A DNA stretch of 64,000 nucleotides from Muribaculaceae bacterium (GCA_029055345.1 JAIDDJ010000038.1:29786-93785); one strand, 5' to 3'; positions 19,901 to 28,255 are shown, counted from the first letter of the stretch. The notes: a model not told the origin generated them from the sequence alone. Program-made: numbers and translations.

Positions 19901-20017
19901 GGACGAATTATCGCTACAGATAATAGTGATGATGATCTGATAATATTTGAATTATTCCCGGGCTCCGTATATATTCTTAATGTTGGGAAATACTCCTTGA
20001 AAGTAACCGGTAAGTAA
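14000..20017 (+). CDS. Giant surface protein with two cohesin-like domains, 19 Ig-like (Big_2) repeats and a T9SS tail
   Basis: A 2005-residue secreted protein. A signal peptide (about 1-25, ending ASAA) precedes two related cohesin-like beta domains, marked by ETKTLSFNLDNDQTFYGFQ and ETKTIGLVLDNETSFTAFQ. Then come 19 Big_2 units of ~80 residues, each with the pattern LxVGExxxLxAxVxPxxATDKxVxWxSSNxxVAxVxxxGxVTAxxxG and joined by short threonine/proline linkers. The C-terminus (VRLYDVNGRIIAT, then YSLKVTGK) resembles a T9SS type A sorting domain. It probably forms a long surface stalk. It starts 17 bp after the BspA-like gene and is probably co-transcribed. The repeats are diverged from one another, unlike the recent duplication next door. 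Confidence 0.88.
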   Translation: MKQSFLYRTIMLLALLFGAMSAASAADRFYVEGANIEPGETKTLSFNLDNDQTFYGFQADITLPEGLEIITNTSGKADVTLSSRCDGSYTTVSNILASGAVRLGAFSTSHTAISGNSAALLYLKVKAADDFVGGTLSISNILFVGANDRDVEFPDYSIVLGSRHSNKLYIPDFKIAVNETKTIGLVLDNETSFTAFQTDVYLPEGLSIVANTVAVTNRASGHSVSAKSFSDGRTRITCFNPNNVNFSGNTGALVEFYITANKDVAETCSIELRNNIFSTTTGSEFVLDNTTTNVTTERALVQSITLDSSTLSLIVGDTWQLNADVQPIFASTRELEWTSSNPDIAIVSSNGVITAIGIGTATITAEAVDGSAVKAECMISVSGVPISSIVLNRPSASLKVTESITLTATVTPANASDKSVIWSSNNNEIATVDENGVVTAHSIGETVISATSVSNPEISAECRITVVPTPVSEIILNQTSVAIQAGATFEFKATIIPETATNKDISWSSVNSEVASIDATGVVTAHALGTTTIIVLAEDGSGISASATVNVIPTPAEGIDIQTPTSTEFKVGESIALTAVVSPDDASDKSIVWASDNNDIATVGTTGIVTAVNVGTVNIKATNSAGISDEITLTVIPTLAESISVLPSQLTLKVNESFSMTVNITPATTTDKGVSFVSSDVEVAIVDEQGNVTALALGETVITARTNDGSNISASCNVTVIPTPVEKVTINYEGPTSLQVGQTAQLAAEVSPEGASDKSIVWEVQNSNVINVSTNGLVTALGLGEAWVRATNSASGISDYIIFTVIPTPVSSINLNASSASLKAGETFTLSATVDPNDATDKSIMWASSNTSVATVSDNGVVKGVSIGHAEITASAIDGSGVSAVCQVEVIPTPTESIKIDQVGPIQMKAGETYQLTATVMPETATDKTVTWSSDAPESVTVDENGLLHAHAVGELHITATNSAGQSDRIVVVVNPTLAQAIKLNRSTAALKVGGTIQLSVIFTPETTTNKNVIWKSSNSSVASVSDQGLVTAHTLGECVVTATALDGSDISTICNVAVGETAAEGISITPVGPVTISVGEFLQLSAEVTPSTTTDKSVSWQTVGTYSDCISVDETGLVTAIKSTMGNYASVCATNSAGQSAYIDIIVPVLYVSSIEPGENKISLMPGQVKEIPISIYPDNATFKDWSVESTNPNVASVAKSYDAKDVYVTALSVGETTIIISTKDGSGVSAFISVSVFPITATGIEIATPETTQLKAGQTLRLSATVTPDDATDKSVIWLSENSEIATVDPYGVVTAVGIGEVNITATNSSGQTASIMVTVVPTLAESLIITNTGVNMHIGEEYQFAAWIEPSTTTNKNLKWTSSNPNIVKIDNNGKATAIELGEAVIEVATTDGSNLTATCPVWVNPVSVEQVIIDYDGTTTLKVGDQIQLNASILPENATDKRIEWFSQTSALTVDQNGLVTAVGLVEQSWIGAFSPASPYGDNPPTDYKFDIINFSVVKTLAERIEILKDNDMMYAGDTKQLTAVVYPESATNKTVTWESSNSSVVTIDVNGLLTAHQTGYSDIKALANDGSGVFATTRIYVAVTPVESITISTNGSTELKDGETVQLTATVSPETATDKSVTWESSNSKVATVSNDGLVTAHSTIGSVRITAKANNGISGFIDITVIETPVEYVSLTSSKETCSVGEIIDINVEFFPANATFKEVTWSVENPDILRIQDYDNHVLVAEALSPGETYVSAKTNNGVMGSIGINVLPILVESISLNKNVVTLNVGETFKLVATVHPDNATDKRLKWVCPSDIASIDDNGLITALKPGVIDIIVYSMDGSGASNYCNLTVYQPVTSISLSEHNISLPPQSEFQLSAAIEPIDASNKSVYWGSSNEEVAMVNANGVIITKSEGETIISVSTLDGSNLTDECNVTVKKDGNGIETVTLDNLEIKIINNKLTVKGISSETAVRLYDVNGRIIATDNSDDDLIIFELFPGSVYILNVGKYSLKVTGK

Positions 20018-20049
20018 AATTTAGAAAATATCTGAGTTGTTGTAAACGT

Positions 20050-20090
20050 GTCATAAGACGTCCTGGTATATCTTCAAGGCGTTTTATGAC
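20050..20090 (+). terminator. Possible terminator after the Big_2-repeat gene
   Basis: An 11-bp stem with one G-T pair (20050-20060 with 20080-20090) and a 19-nt loop. The T-rich tract that follows is interrupted, so termination may be weak. Confidence 0.45.
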
Positions 20091-20099
20091 TCGTTTATA

Positions 20100-20131
20100 T
20101 TGTCTTTTTTGAAAAATTTGTGTTATATTTG
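20100..20131 (+). promoter_or_regulatory. Promoter of the AAA-ATPase_like gene
   Basis: TTG at 20100-20102 and TATATTTG at 20124-20131 (exact TAnnTTTG) are separated by 21 bases, close to Bacteroidetes spacing. The start codon lies 27 bases downstream. Confidence 0.6.
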
Positions 20132-20158
20132 TGATGTTAAATAGAAATGCGTTAGTTC

Positions 20159-21721
20159 ATGGTTTCCCGAGATAGATATCCCATAGGTCAGCAGGACTTC
20201 AGAGATTTGCGTGAAGGAGGCGCTTATTATGTCGATAAGACTGAGTTCATCCATAAAATCGTGACTTCGCAAAGCAAGTTTTATTTCCTGGCTCGGCCTC
20301 GGCGGTTTGGAAAAAGTTTGTTTCTTTCTACATTGCGTTATTTCTTTGAGGGGCGCCGTGAACTATTCAAGGGCCTCTATATTCATTCTACTGATTGGAA
20401 GTGGGAAGAGTATCCGGTTCTTCGCCTTGACCTGAATACCGATCGTTATGCCGAAAACGGACAACTTTCTGTGGTTTTGGACAGGCTGTTAGATGATTGG
20501 GAAAGGAAATTCGGTATAAGCAACACTTATTCCGACCCTTCACAGAGGTTAGGGAAGATTATTGAATCAGCTCACGAAAAGACAGGTCGTAAGGTTGTGA
20601 TACTTGTTGATGAGTATGACAAACCCCTTGTAGGTAACATGAATAAGGTTGAGAATTTTGAGCAATACCGGTCGCAATTAGCATCCCTCTATTCTAATTT
20701 TAAAAGTTCGGCTGAACATATAAGGCTTGTATTCTTGACCGGAGTTAGCAGATTCAGCCGCCTTAGTGTCTTCTCCGACCTGAATAATATAAAAGATATT
20801 TCCTTCTCAAATGATTTTGCAGATATATGTGGTATTACAGAAGATGAGCTCTTTTTTTATTTTAAGGAAGGTATAGAAGAGTTGGCGCAGGAGTATCGTG
20901 TGTCATACGAAACTATATGTCGGCGCCTGAAGAAAAATTACGATGGTTACCGTTTCGCTAAAGATGGCAGTGATATATATAATCCATGGTCAATACTGAA
21001 TGCATTGAGCGAATTAAGAATCGGAAATTATTGGAATGCTACGGGTTCTGCGTCAATTATTGCAGAAGTGCTTCGCGACAAGAATGTGGATATCGAAATG
21101 ACCATTAATGGGCGTTGGAGTCTTGACAGTCTTGCAGGCCTCGATCTGATGAATGCTGATCCAACCGCCCTGCTGTATCAGACCGGTTATCTGACAATCG
21201 CTGACTATGATTACAGAAATGATACCGTAAGGCTGAAAGTCCCGAATGATGAAGTTAAGGAAGGCCTCTTTAAGAATCTCCTTAACTTTTATATCAATGT
21301 AAAAAGGGGGACTCCCTCCGGTATTGTCAGACAAATACTGGATAATATAAATGCGGGGATGCCAGAATTGATGATGAAGAATCTTGAAGCATATTTCGCC
21401 GGCATTCCCTATGATCTTAAAATGGATAATGAGAACAATTTCCAAAACGCCATATACATCTTGTTGACCTTGATAGGGATTGATGTGAAAACGGAGGTTC
21501 ATACCTCTGATGGGCGGATGGATATTCTGATTGAGACAACGGATTACATCTACATCATGGAGTTGAAATATGATGGTAGCCCCGATGAAGCGTTGCGTCA
21601 GATTGACAGGAAACAATATGCATTGAAATTTAATGCCGATATAAGGAAACTCTTTAAGATAGGAGTAAATTTCTCCTCAGTTCCAAGACGAATCATTTCA
21701 TGGAAAATCGAAGAGAGATAA
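20159..21721 (+). CDS. AAA-ATPase_like protein with C-terminal PD-(D/E)XK nuclease-type domain
   Basis: A 520-residue cytoplasmic protein of a family found in many copies in Bacteroidales. The N-terminal AAA-ATPase_like domain has the family opening (YPIGQQDFRDLREGG, YYVDKTEFIHKI), the P-loop-like RPRRFGKSLFLSTL (about 45-58) and a Walker B-like VVILVDEYDKPL (about 145-156). The C-terminal part holds a PD-(D/E)XK-type core, GRMDILIE followed by YIYIMELKYDG, near residues 450-475. No partner gene gives it a clear role; involvement with mobile DNA or defence has been suggested for the family but is unproven. It has its own promoter and converges on the fimbrial cassette. Confidence 0.85.
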   Translation: MVSRDRYPIGQQDFRDLREGGAYYVDKTEFIHKIVTSQSKFYFLARPRRFGKSLFLSTLRYFFEGRRELFKGLYIHSTDWKWEEYPVLRLDLNTDRYAENGQLSVVLDRLLDDWERKFGISNTYSDPSQRLGKIIESAHEKTGRKVVILVDEYDKPLVGNMNKVENFEQYRSQLASLYSNFKSSAEHIRLVFLTGVSRFSRLSVFSDLNNIKDISFSNDFADICGITEDELFFYFKEGIEELAQEYRVSYETICRRLKKNYDGYRFAKDGSDIYNPWSILNALSELRIGNYWNATGSASIIAEVLRDKNVDIEMTINGRWSLDSLAGLDLMNADPTALLYQTGYLTIADYDYRNDTVRLKVPNDEVKEGLFKNLLNFYINVKRGTPSGIVRQILDNINAGMPELMMKNLEAYFAGIPYDLKMDNENNFQNAIYILLTLIGIDVKTEVHTSDGRMDILIETTDYIYIMELKYDGSPDEALRQIDRKQYALKFNADIRKLFKIGVNFSSVPRRIISWKIEER

Positions 21722-21772
21722 GGATTTGTTGATTCCATGTGTGATATCTGATTTTGGATGCAAAACATACAA

Positions 21773-21804
21773 AAAAGCGGGCGTCTTAACAGGCGCTCGC
21801 TTTT
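21773..21804 (-). terminator. Terminator between the AAA/nuclease gene and the fimbrillin-like gene
   Basis: A 13-bp stem with two G-T pairs (21773-21785 with 21792-21804) and a 6-nt loop. It has T6 on the minus strand and TTTT on the plus strand, so it can serve both converging genes. Confidence 0.75.
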
Positions 21805-21820
21805 AATTCGGTTTTTTATA

Positions 21821-22906
21821 TTACTTCTTTACAGGGATCATTGGTATGGGAGTGGTGGAGTCTTCCCAGTCGACTACGTTGACTGTAAATTTGATCGGGT
21901 CTCCGAGTACAGAGTGGCCGGGATTAGGATCGTCCGGGTCTATGTTACCTCCTCCATGAGTGAAGTCAAGAGTATAGATGTATTTCTTGCCGGCCTCCCA
22001 TGTGCCTGACAATGGGATTGAGGCCCATGCGTACTGACGTTTCTGTCCGTTTGAATCAAGCTGTGTATCTGATGGAAGCGGGTAGACAACTGCACCATCC
22101 ACACTCTGAATCCTAATAAGTACGCTAAGATAAGCTTCGCGGGCCACATTGTCCGGGTCATTTACCGGGCTCCATGGAATAAGCGTCTGAGGAATCAGCA
22201 TCGCATTTCCTGAAGGCCCCATAATGGATACCGGAGTCGATCCAAGCTTAACCGGAGTGCAGGAAGATTCGAATACGGCTGTGTCATGCCAGTCATCAAG
22301 AGTCCATTTGTTAGTTCCGAAGTCGAACGTTGCTGTTGTCTGAGCCCGTCCTATACGCATTCCGGCTACTGTGTAGATATATTCAGTATTGTCCGTTTTC
22401 GCCCGGAGTTCTATCTGTGCCAACTGGTGATGGAATGTCAATGGAACTCCCGTGGCCTCATATTGTGATTTTTTACCTGTAATATTGGCGGTGATGAAAT
22501 CCACCTGATCAGCTATGTCTGTCGGAGATGTGTAGCTTACGAGCTGCTTCTGGGAATTTGTAAGGATAACATCCGCTCCAAGTTCATCTGCCGATGGCGA
22601 GTAAGCGTAAAACTCTACTTCTGTGTCATCTCCAGGCCAGTAATGGTCATGCTGAGATACGTAATAATTATCCGCGCCTTTGGCGAAGTCAACTTGACTG
22701 AACAAAGTTGTATCGCTCATCAAGGCTGTGGCGTAGAAATCCTGAAGATTTGCATTCGTGGTTTCTGTCGCTCTCGTGCCCATGGCCGGACGGAAACTTA
22801 TGGCCTCATTGGCTCGGCTTGAGATGCTCCCGGCACCCTCTTCTTCATTTGAACAGGCGGTCAGCGCAAGGGCCGCAGCTGCCATCAGTATAAGTGTCTT
22901 TTTCAT
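21821..22906 (-). CDS. Fimbrillin-family (Mfa-like) lipoprotein
   Basis: A 361-residue surface lipoprotein that is probably a fimbrial subunit. A type II signal peptide ends in the lipobox LTAC (cysteine at about 18). The mature protein starts with the acidic, serine-rich stretch usual for surface-exported Bacteroidetes lipoproteins. EAISFRPAMGTRATETT is the typical N-terminal fimbrillin motif, containing the arginine site where gingipain-type proteases trim FimA/Mfa1 precursors. Later features include FYAYSP, PLTFHHQLAQIELRA and a C-terminal strand (IKFTVNVVDWEDS). It is the last gene of the leftward cassette with the DUF5119-like and OmpA/DUF3575-like genes, 162 bp after the DUF5119-like gene. 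I saw no clear promoter in that gap. Confidence 0.85.
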   Translation of the reverse strand: MKKTLILMAAAALALTACSNEEEGAGSISSRANEAISFRPAMGTRATETTNANLQDFYATALMSDTTLFSQVDFAKGADNYYVSQHDHYWPGDDTEVEFYAYSPSADELGADVILTNSQKQLVSYTSPTDIADQVDFITANITGKKSQYEATGVPLTFHHQLAQIELRAKTDNTEYIYTVAGMRIGRAQTTATFDFGTNKWTLDDWHDTAVFESSCTPVKLGSTPVSIMGPSGNAMLIPQTLIPWSPVNDPDNVAREAYLSVLIRIQSVDGAVVYPLPSDTQLDSNGQKRQYAWASIPLSGTWEAGKKYIYTLDFTHGGGNIDPDDPNPGHSVLGDPIKFTVNVVDWEDSTTPIPMIPVKK

Positions 22907-23068
22907 AGTAATCTGCTTTTAGCTTTTGTGTTTTTCATTAATTGCTTCCCTTGCGGGATAGTTAGATAATTGTACTATTCTAACGCATGGAATATCAAAA
23001 CGGTTTGTTTTGTAATGTTAAAATTTTATTCGTTTTCATCCGAGCTTCTTTTGCACTTCCGTGAAAAG

Positions 23069-24034
23069 CTACATCTTCAGATTGATATTGACGGCAACCC
23101 ATTCATCCACATCAGGAACGAAGCCGGGTCCCGTTGCAACCGGAGACGGAAAGTCGAGTCCGCGCACCACGATATGGACATGACGCGGGTCAGGCGCTTT
23201 AGTCACCTGGTCGGTCACGTCAAACGTAGCATAATGTTTGGTGCCATCTGTCAGCACGTAATATATCACGAGTTTATGGGCATTTTGGGTCACAGGGCTC
23301 TCACCGAATGTCAGGAATTCGCCATGGAGAGAATTTACGCCATCTTCAGCTTTCCTCAATTCGAATGGCAAAGTCACCTTTGTATCGGATGCATTTCGTT
23401 TCCCATAGACAAATCCCTCCGACATACCCGAAAGAGTTCCATCAATTGAACCGGAAGGCATATTGTCGATGTTCTTCACATCAAGCACGTCCACCGTGTA
23501 ATGACACACGGCTTCCTGTGGATAAAAAGTGATGACGGTGCGTCCGGCTTTCGGATAGACCTCAATTTCATCCTGACGGTCGGCCCAAACCATTCCGGGC
23601 GTTTCAACGACCTTCTCATCTTCAGCTCCGTCAGCACGTGGGATAGCTCGTGTAGATATGCCATAGGCACTCAGGCTCTCAGCCTCATGCGTATAAATCT
23701 CGAAACTTTCTATGTCATCACGGTTACGGTATTGAGCCCAGTCGGTCTCATCGCTGTTCATTCCGAGGCCACCGTAAAGACCTGCCGGTATATGTGTCGG
23801 GCCACCATCGCGCCCGCTGAATATGTATCGAAGGGCTTCATCCAGCTGGTCGCTGTAGAGATAAGCGGCCATTGATGCCGGCGATGCGTCCGGCGCATAT
23901 CTCCAGTCATATACAATCTCTATTTCTGTCTGCTCTCCGAGCACGTCCAGATCCTTATGATTGCAAGAACTGACTCCCGCACTCAGGAGACCCGCAAGAA
24001 CTATCATTCCGAATTTCGCTTTCAATCGCTTCAT
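23069..24034 (-). CDS. DUF5119-like fimbrial accessory lipoprotein
   Basis: About 321 residues. The start is placed at 24032-24034 because a strong AGGAGG lies just upstream and this ATG overlaps the stop of the preceding gene (ATGA); a longer upstream extension has no such signal. A lipoprotein signal peptide ends in VSSC. The mature N-terminus reads NHKDLDVL, then IEIVYDWRYAPDASP, which is typical of DUF5119 proteins encoded next to fimbrillins. VETPGMVWADRQDEIEV and FYPQEAVCHYTVDV follow. In related loci such proteins act as minor or anchor components of fimbriae; that role is inference here. Confidence 0.75.
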   Translation of the reverse strand: MKRLKAKFGMIVLAGLLSAGVSSCNHKDLDVLGEQTEIEIVYDWRYAPDASPASMAAYLYSDQLDEALRYIFSGRDGGPTHIPAGLYGGLGMNSDETDWAQYRNRDDIESFEIYTHEAESLSAYGISTRAIPRADGAEDEKVVETPGMVWADRQDEIEVYPKAGRTVITFYPQEAVCHYTVDVLDVKNIDNMPSGSIDGTLSGMSEGFVYGKRNASDTKVTLPFELRKAEDGVNSLHGEFLTFGESPVTQNAHKLVIYYVLTDGTKHYATFDVTDQVTKAPDPRHVHIVVRGLDFPSPVATGPGFVPDVDEWVAVNINLKM

Positions 24035-25338
24035 CTTGAGCCTCCTTTCTGATTTGTGTTGCCATGGCCTATCAGCCAAACGAGGGATATCTCAGCCTTC
24101 GTAGGCCCGAACCATCTCACCTTGTGGATGGATTCCTCTATATAATGGCTTCCTTGCGGGTAATATTTTATATACTTCCCTCCGATATAACCTAATCCGA
24201 TGGTGAAGTCAATATTAAGGCGTTTCGCTACAGGCAGTGAATAGCCATATTCTATACCGGCGTTAGTGAGGAAACGGTCCCAGAGCCAGTGTCCCGGACG
24301 ACCTCCCATGTAGCCATCGCCTCCAAGTTCGAAGTCGTATGTGAACACACCTCCGTATATACCGATATGATGGCCTGTCAACGGTTTCTCATGGGCCGCT
24401 TTGCCGAACCACCAACGAGCCGCGATATCACCTCCGTAATATCTCCACCATAGATGACTTGAATTCTTGTCCCACCATCCGTAAGCCCAGTTAGCGACCA
24501 CTGATATATTTTTGCCCAGATAGAATTCGGCCCCGATTGAAGGGATTAGAGCTGCATCAAAAAGCATATTGGTTTTCAATGCCATATAAAATGGCTTTCG
24601 CGCAGCCTTATCTTGTTCGAAATATGGCATCATGGTTATCAGTCGCCGCGATATCATATTTTCTGCCTCAAGCAGCGGTAGGGCAGGGCTGATTCCGGAA
24701 AGATGCGGCCATGCAGGTTCAGCGATAAGCACACGTGTGGCCCGCAAGGTAGGGAAATATGTGGAATATAGATATCCGAATGCCCGGCCTCCTCCTATCT
24801 TCTTCAGTGACTTCATTCCGTCATGTTGCTCACTATCTCCATCTGTCGGTCTATTACCGGGAGTCCCCGATTTCTCGGCAAGGCTCTCAAGAAGGATTAT
24901 GACGGCTTCCCGGTCAGGAACATTTTCGTCTGCTTCCACATATCTCTTCAGACCTTGCCAGTCTCTTCCCAAAAAAGCAAAAGATATGGCTGAATCGGGG
25001 AAATTGATTCGATTTGAAAGATAATTGGAAATCGCGTTTGCCCTGCGTTGCGAGAGTTTGTAATTATAAGTTATGCCTCCTTCCGGAGAGGCAGCTCCCG
25101 TTATTTGAATCTTAGGTTCTGAGCCTGTTTCAATAAGTTTTGTCAGAGTATTGGTAAGGCTGTCGAGAATCTCACGGTTATTTTTGAAATTAGGTTCTAC
25201 TTCCGAACGCGCGCACCTGAAATGGACACTCATTTCCAATGTGTCGCGCATATCCGGAACGCAAGCTTTCTCTGCATGAACTTGCAGATATGAAAGCGTA
25301 GCCAATAAAATAGCAGTTGGATAGATTAAGAATTTCAT
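24031..25338 (-). CDS. Outer-membrane protein with OmpA-like and DUF3575 regions (fimbrial cassette)
   Basis: About 435 residues, starting at MKFLIYPTAILLATLSYL, which is preceded by AAAGG; an ATG ten codons upstream is less likely. A signal peptide (about 1-22, ending VHA) is followed by an OmpA-like region (about 60-140). That region includes PKIQITGAASPEGG and YNYKLSQRRANAISNYL, a peptidoglycan-associating fold. The C-terminal half has the DUF3575 pattern (FYMALKTNMLFDAALIPSIGAEFYLG, here noted as its start and end, and VANWAYGWWDKN), probably beta-barrel strands. It is translationally coupled to the DUF5119-like gene by a 4-bp overlap. Confidence 0.78.
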   Translation of the reverse strand: MKFLIYPTAILLATLSYLQVHAEKACVPDMRDTLEMSVHFRCARSEVEPNFKNNREILDSLTNTLTKLIETGSEPKIQITGAASPEGGITYNYKLSQRRANAISNYLSNRINFPDSAISFAFLGRDWQGLKRYVEADENVPDREAVIILLESLAEKSGTPGNRPTDGDSEQHDGMKSLKKIGGGRAFGYLYSTYFPTLRATRVLIAEPAWPHLSGISPALPLLEAENMISRRLITMMPYFEQDKAARKPFYMALKTNMLFDAALIPSIGAEFYLGKNISVVANWAYGWWDKNSSHLWWRYYGGDIAARWWFGKAAHEKPLTGHHIGIYGGVFTYDFELGGDGYMGGRPGHWLWDRFLTNAGIEYGYSLPVAKRLNIDFTIGLGYIGGKYIKYYPQGSHYIEESIHKVRWFGPTKAEISLVWLIGHGNTNQKGGSR

Positions 25339-25587
25339 ATCAGACCTTTTACGGTGCCATATAGTCATGCCGCGGACTTGAATATCCCGACAAACTCTGT
25401 GGAATCGGTGTTTTTCATATTATTGGAAAGCCTATGGACTCTTCCCAATTATACTTATATAACTATTTCACCATATCAGAAGTTCGCATAAAAGACCCTA
25501 AAAGTCGACGCGATGCCAAATACTGTATGTCTGACGTTCAGTGTTACATCCAAATCCGACCTGTAGACCAAAATTTCGGATGGAGCC

Positions 25588-26802
25588 TTAAGAAAGCATT
25601 GGGATCACCCTCCTGAGCGCAGCGATGAACGCATCTGCTTCCTCTATTGTGTTGTAAACGGCGAATGAAGCCCGAACCGTCCCGGGCACTCCGAGCCTTT
25701 CCATCAATGGCTGGGCGCAATGATGCCCGGTCCTTACAGCTATGCCGAGCCGGTCAAGAAGAAGACCGAGATCATAGTTATGAATCTCTCCTACATTGAA
25801 TGATATTACTGCCGATTTATCGGGCGCTTCCCCGTATATTTTAAGACCCTCGAACTCACCGAGTCTTTCAGTAGTATATTTCAAAAGTTCATGCTCGTGG
25901 GCAGCGATGTTTTCCATACCCGTCTCATCAATAAAATCGAGAGCTTTGGAGAAAGCGGCGATATCAATGAAGTCTGGTGTCCCGGCCTCGAATTTAAACG
26001 GCAGGTCAGCATAAGTTGTATGCTCGAAAGTGACATGCTTTATCATCTCTCCTCCGCCCTGATAAGGGGGCATATTTTCAAGTAGCGACTTTCTTCCATA
26101 TAGAATCCCTACTCCGGTCGGACCATACATTTTATGTGATGAAAAAGTGTAGAAATCACAATCCAGATCCTGAACGTCAATATTCATGTGAGGAGATGCC
26201 TGAGCACCGTCCACGAGACAAGGCACGCCGTGGGAGTGGGCAATTCTGACCATCTCTTTGACCGGATTGACTGTGCCGAGCACATTGCTCACATGGCAGA
26301 AGGCTGCCATAACGGTCCGCTCCGTGAACAAATTTTTATACTCTTCAAGATCAAGCTCTCCCAAGTCGTTGATGTTGACTACCTTGATTTTTATGTCGGC
26401 GTGTGTGCGCAGAAGCTGCCAAGGCACGATATTGGCATGATGCTCCATCACCGTCAGTATTATTTCATCCCCGTCGCGAAAACGACTTCCGTATGACGAC
26501 GCCACAAGGTTGATGGCCTCGGTAGTGCCACGGGTAAATATCACTTCCTCGAAACTCGATGCGTTGATATATCCCTGCACTCTCCTGCGAGTCGTCTCCT
26601 GAAGTTCGGTAGCATCCTGCGAAAGCCTGTGAACGCCCCGGTGGACGTTCGCTTTCGTATGAGTATAGAGGCGGCTGATTTCATCCACCACGCGGTTAGG
26701 CGTCTCGGAAGTGGCAGTATTGTCAAGATATACAAGGGGGCGGCCGTTAACTTCTCTTTCGAGTATAGGGAATTCTTTTCTTATGGCATCTATATCAAGC
26801 AT
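25588..26802 (-). CDS. sufS: Cysteine desulfurase SufS
   Basis: PLP-dependent class V aminotransferase-fold enzyme that takes sulfur from cysteine for Fe-S cluster assembly. At 404 residues it has the normal length. YLDNTATSETP lies near the N-terminus, VMEHHANIVPWQ near 120, and the PLP lysine is K224 in TFSSHKMYGPTG. The persulfide-forming cysteine is C362 in RTGHHCAQPLMERL, the group II (SufS-type) arrangement. It is the last gene of a leftward sufC-sufD-sufS unit, 60 bp after sufD. Confidence 0.95.
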   Translation of the reverse strand: MLDIDAIRKEFPILEREVNGRPLVYLDNTATSETPNRVVDEISRLYTHTKANVHRGVHRLSQDATELQETTRRRVQGYINASSFEEVIFTRGTTEAINLVASSYGSRFRDGDEIILTVMEHHANIVPWQLLRTHADIKIKVVNINDLGELDLEEYKNLFTERTVMAAFCHVSNVLGTVNPVKEMVRIAHSHGVPCLVDGAQASPHMNIDVQDLDCDFYTFSSHKMYGPTGVGILYGRKSLLENMPPYQGGGEMIKHVTFEHTTYADLPFKFEAGTPDFIDIAAFSKALDFIDETGMENIAAHEHELLKYTTERLGEFEGLKIYGEAPDKSAVISFNVGEIHNYDLGLLLDRLGIAVRTGHHCAQPLMERLGVPGTVRASFAVYNTIEEADAFIAALRRVIPMLS

Positions 26803-26862
26803 ACATTATCGCGTTTTTGACCGGTTCTATATAGCAATGCTAAAGCCAAGAAGAATTGACCT

Positions 26863-28242
26863 TTAGAGTTCTCCGGTTTTCAATTTCCCGTTTTTCTTAA
26901 TTTCGCAACGCCGGCAGTTCCCGCAGGCCGACTCAAGACCGGCGAAACGTCTTTCTGTAAGGATATGGAGTCTGTCTCTCAGAGGGCCGACATCAATGGC
27001 CTCTATCACGTCTGCCATAAATGCTTGACGCAGTAGCAACTTGGCTGTAGATTCCGGGAGACCTCTCGTACGCATGTAGAATACTTGCATAGGGTCAAGC
27101 TGACCGATAGCGCATCCGTGAGAGCATTTCACATCATCATTATAGATTTCAAGCTGAGGCTTGCTGCTCATTTTAGCTCCCCCCGCGCCTACAAGGTTTC
27201 GGTTGGCCTGATATGCCTCCGTCTTTACGGCTCCTTCTGCCACGTGGATACGGCCTGTGAAATCTCCGTTTGCCTCATCATCTACACTGAATTTGAACAG
27301 CTCGTCACTCCGGCAGCCGGGCACCAGATGGTTGATATGAGAATAGGTGGAAATGATTCTGTCCTTGTCTTCTATCCCCATTCCATAAAGCCGTAGCGAA
27401 GCTCCCTCTCCGCCAAAGCGGGTGTAGTATTCATTGCGAGTGATGCCATTAAATAGGGTGATTCCGTCAATCGTTACATTTGAGTTCTCTCCCTGATGAA
27501 GGTATAAGGCCGACAGGCGTCGTGTGGAACTGCTTGACTCCTCGATATTATAATAATCGAATCGCGCTCGGGCACCTACGATTATTTCCACTGTCTCAAG
27601 CGCGAGCATCTCGACATCATCATTCTGACTATGGTCACATACAAGCAAACGCGCCTCCGCATCCTCATCGACAATTATCAGAATACGCCTTATAGCCATC
27701 AGAGGTCGGAGGGCCGACATGATGTTGACAAGTTGCAGTGGCTGCTCAAGCCGAGTCCCCTTACGTACGTGAAGAAACAATCCGTCTTGTGCAAACAAAG
27801 TGTTGAGCGCGACTATCGGATTTTTTAGATCGGCCACCTTGCCGTAATGCCGGCTGATCTCCTCGGGGTTGAATCGGGCGAACTCAGCAAGGCTGCCCAC
27901 GTCAACGCCATCCGGCAACTTATCATATGCATCTTCAGCGGATTTGAATGTATCGTTGACCATCATCAGCACGGAATGCCGGGATACGGGCAAATCGCAG
28001 TTGAACGTCAGGTCCATATTTACATCCGGATCGATCCTCTGAAGATTGAGGCCGTAATCCGGAGTTAACATCGATGTCATATCGATGTTGCTGTAATTTT
28101 CTTCGCCTCGCCGCGGGAGTCGCAAGCCTTCAAGTTTCTTGAAAGCTTCTGTCCGCAAACTGTTCAGAGCCTCGCTGCTATGACTCTCGACAAGATCCTT
28201 GTGCGCTTTATATAGCTCTGTGTATTGTTCTAATACAGACAT
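26863..28242 (-). CDS. sufD: Fe-S cluster assembly protein SufD
   Basis: Scaffold subunit that works with SufB and SufC to build and hand over Fe-S clusters. The 459-residue protein has the SufBD beta-helix core, including GKVADLKNPIVALNTLFAQD, RSDELFKFSVDDEANGDF, and the C-terminal signature KCSHGCAIGQLDPMQVFYMR with its conserved histidine and cysteine. It starts 13 bp after sufC and precedes sufS. A cysteine-rich tail (ESACGNCRRCEIKKNGK) ends the protein; CxNCRRC could bind metal, though I do not know if it does. Confidence 0.93.
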   Translation of the reverse strand: MSVLEQYTELYKAHKDLVESHSSEALNSLRTEAFKKLEGLRLPRRGEENYSNIDMTSMLTPDYGLNLQRIDPDVNMDLTFNCDLPVSRHSVLMMVNDTFKSAEDAYDKLPDGVDVGSLAEFARFNPEEISRHYGKVADLKNPIVALNTLFAQDGLFLHVRKGTRLEQPLQLVNIMSALRPLMAIRRILIIVDEDAEARLLVCDHSQNDDVEMLALETVEIIVGARARFDYYNIEESSSSTRRLSALYLHQGENSNVTIDGITLFNGITRNEYYTRFGGEGASLRLYGMGIEDKDRIISTYSHINHLVPGCRSDELFKFSVDDEANGDFTGRIHVAEGAVKTEAYQANRNLVGAGGAKMSSKPQLEIYNDDVKCSHGCAIGQLDPMQVFYMRTRGLPESTAKLLLRQAFMADVIEAIDVGPLRDRLHILTERRFAGLESACGNCRRCEIKKNGKLKTGEL

Positions 28243-28255
28243 AATTTATTCAGGA

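Noticed and set aside
7557..20017. CRISPR array or tandem DNA repeats
   Set aside because: The periodicity is at protein level (leucine-rich and Big_2 repeats); no short identical direct repeats with unique spacers are present.
25434..25616. 60-codon plus-strand open frame between the fimbrial cassette and sufS
   Set aside because: No ribosome site or protein features, and it overlaps the 3' end of sufS.
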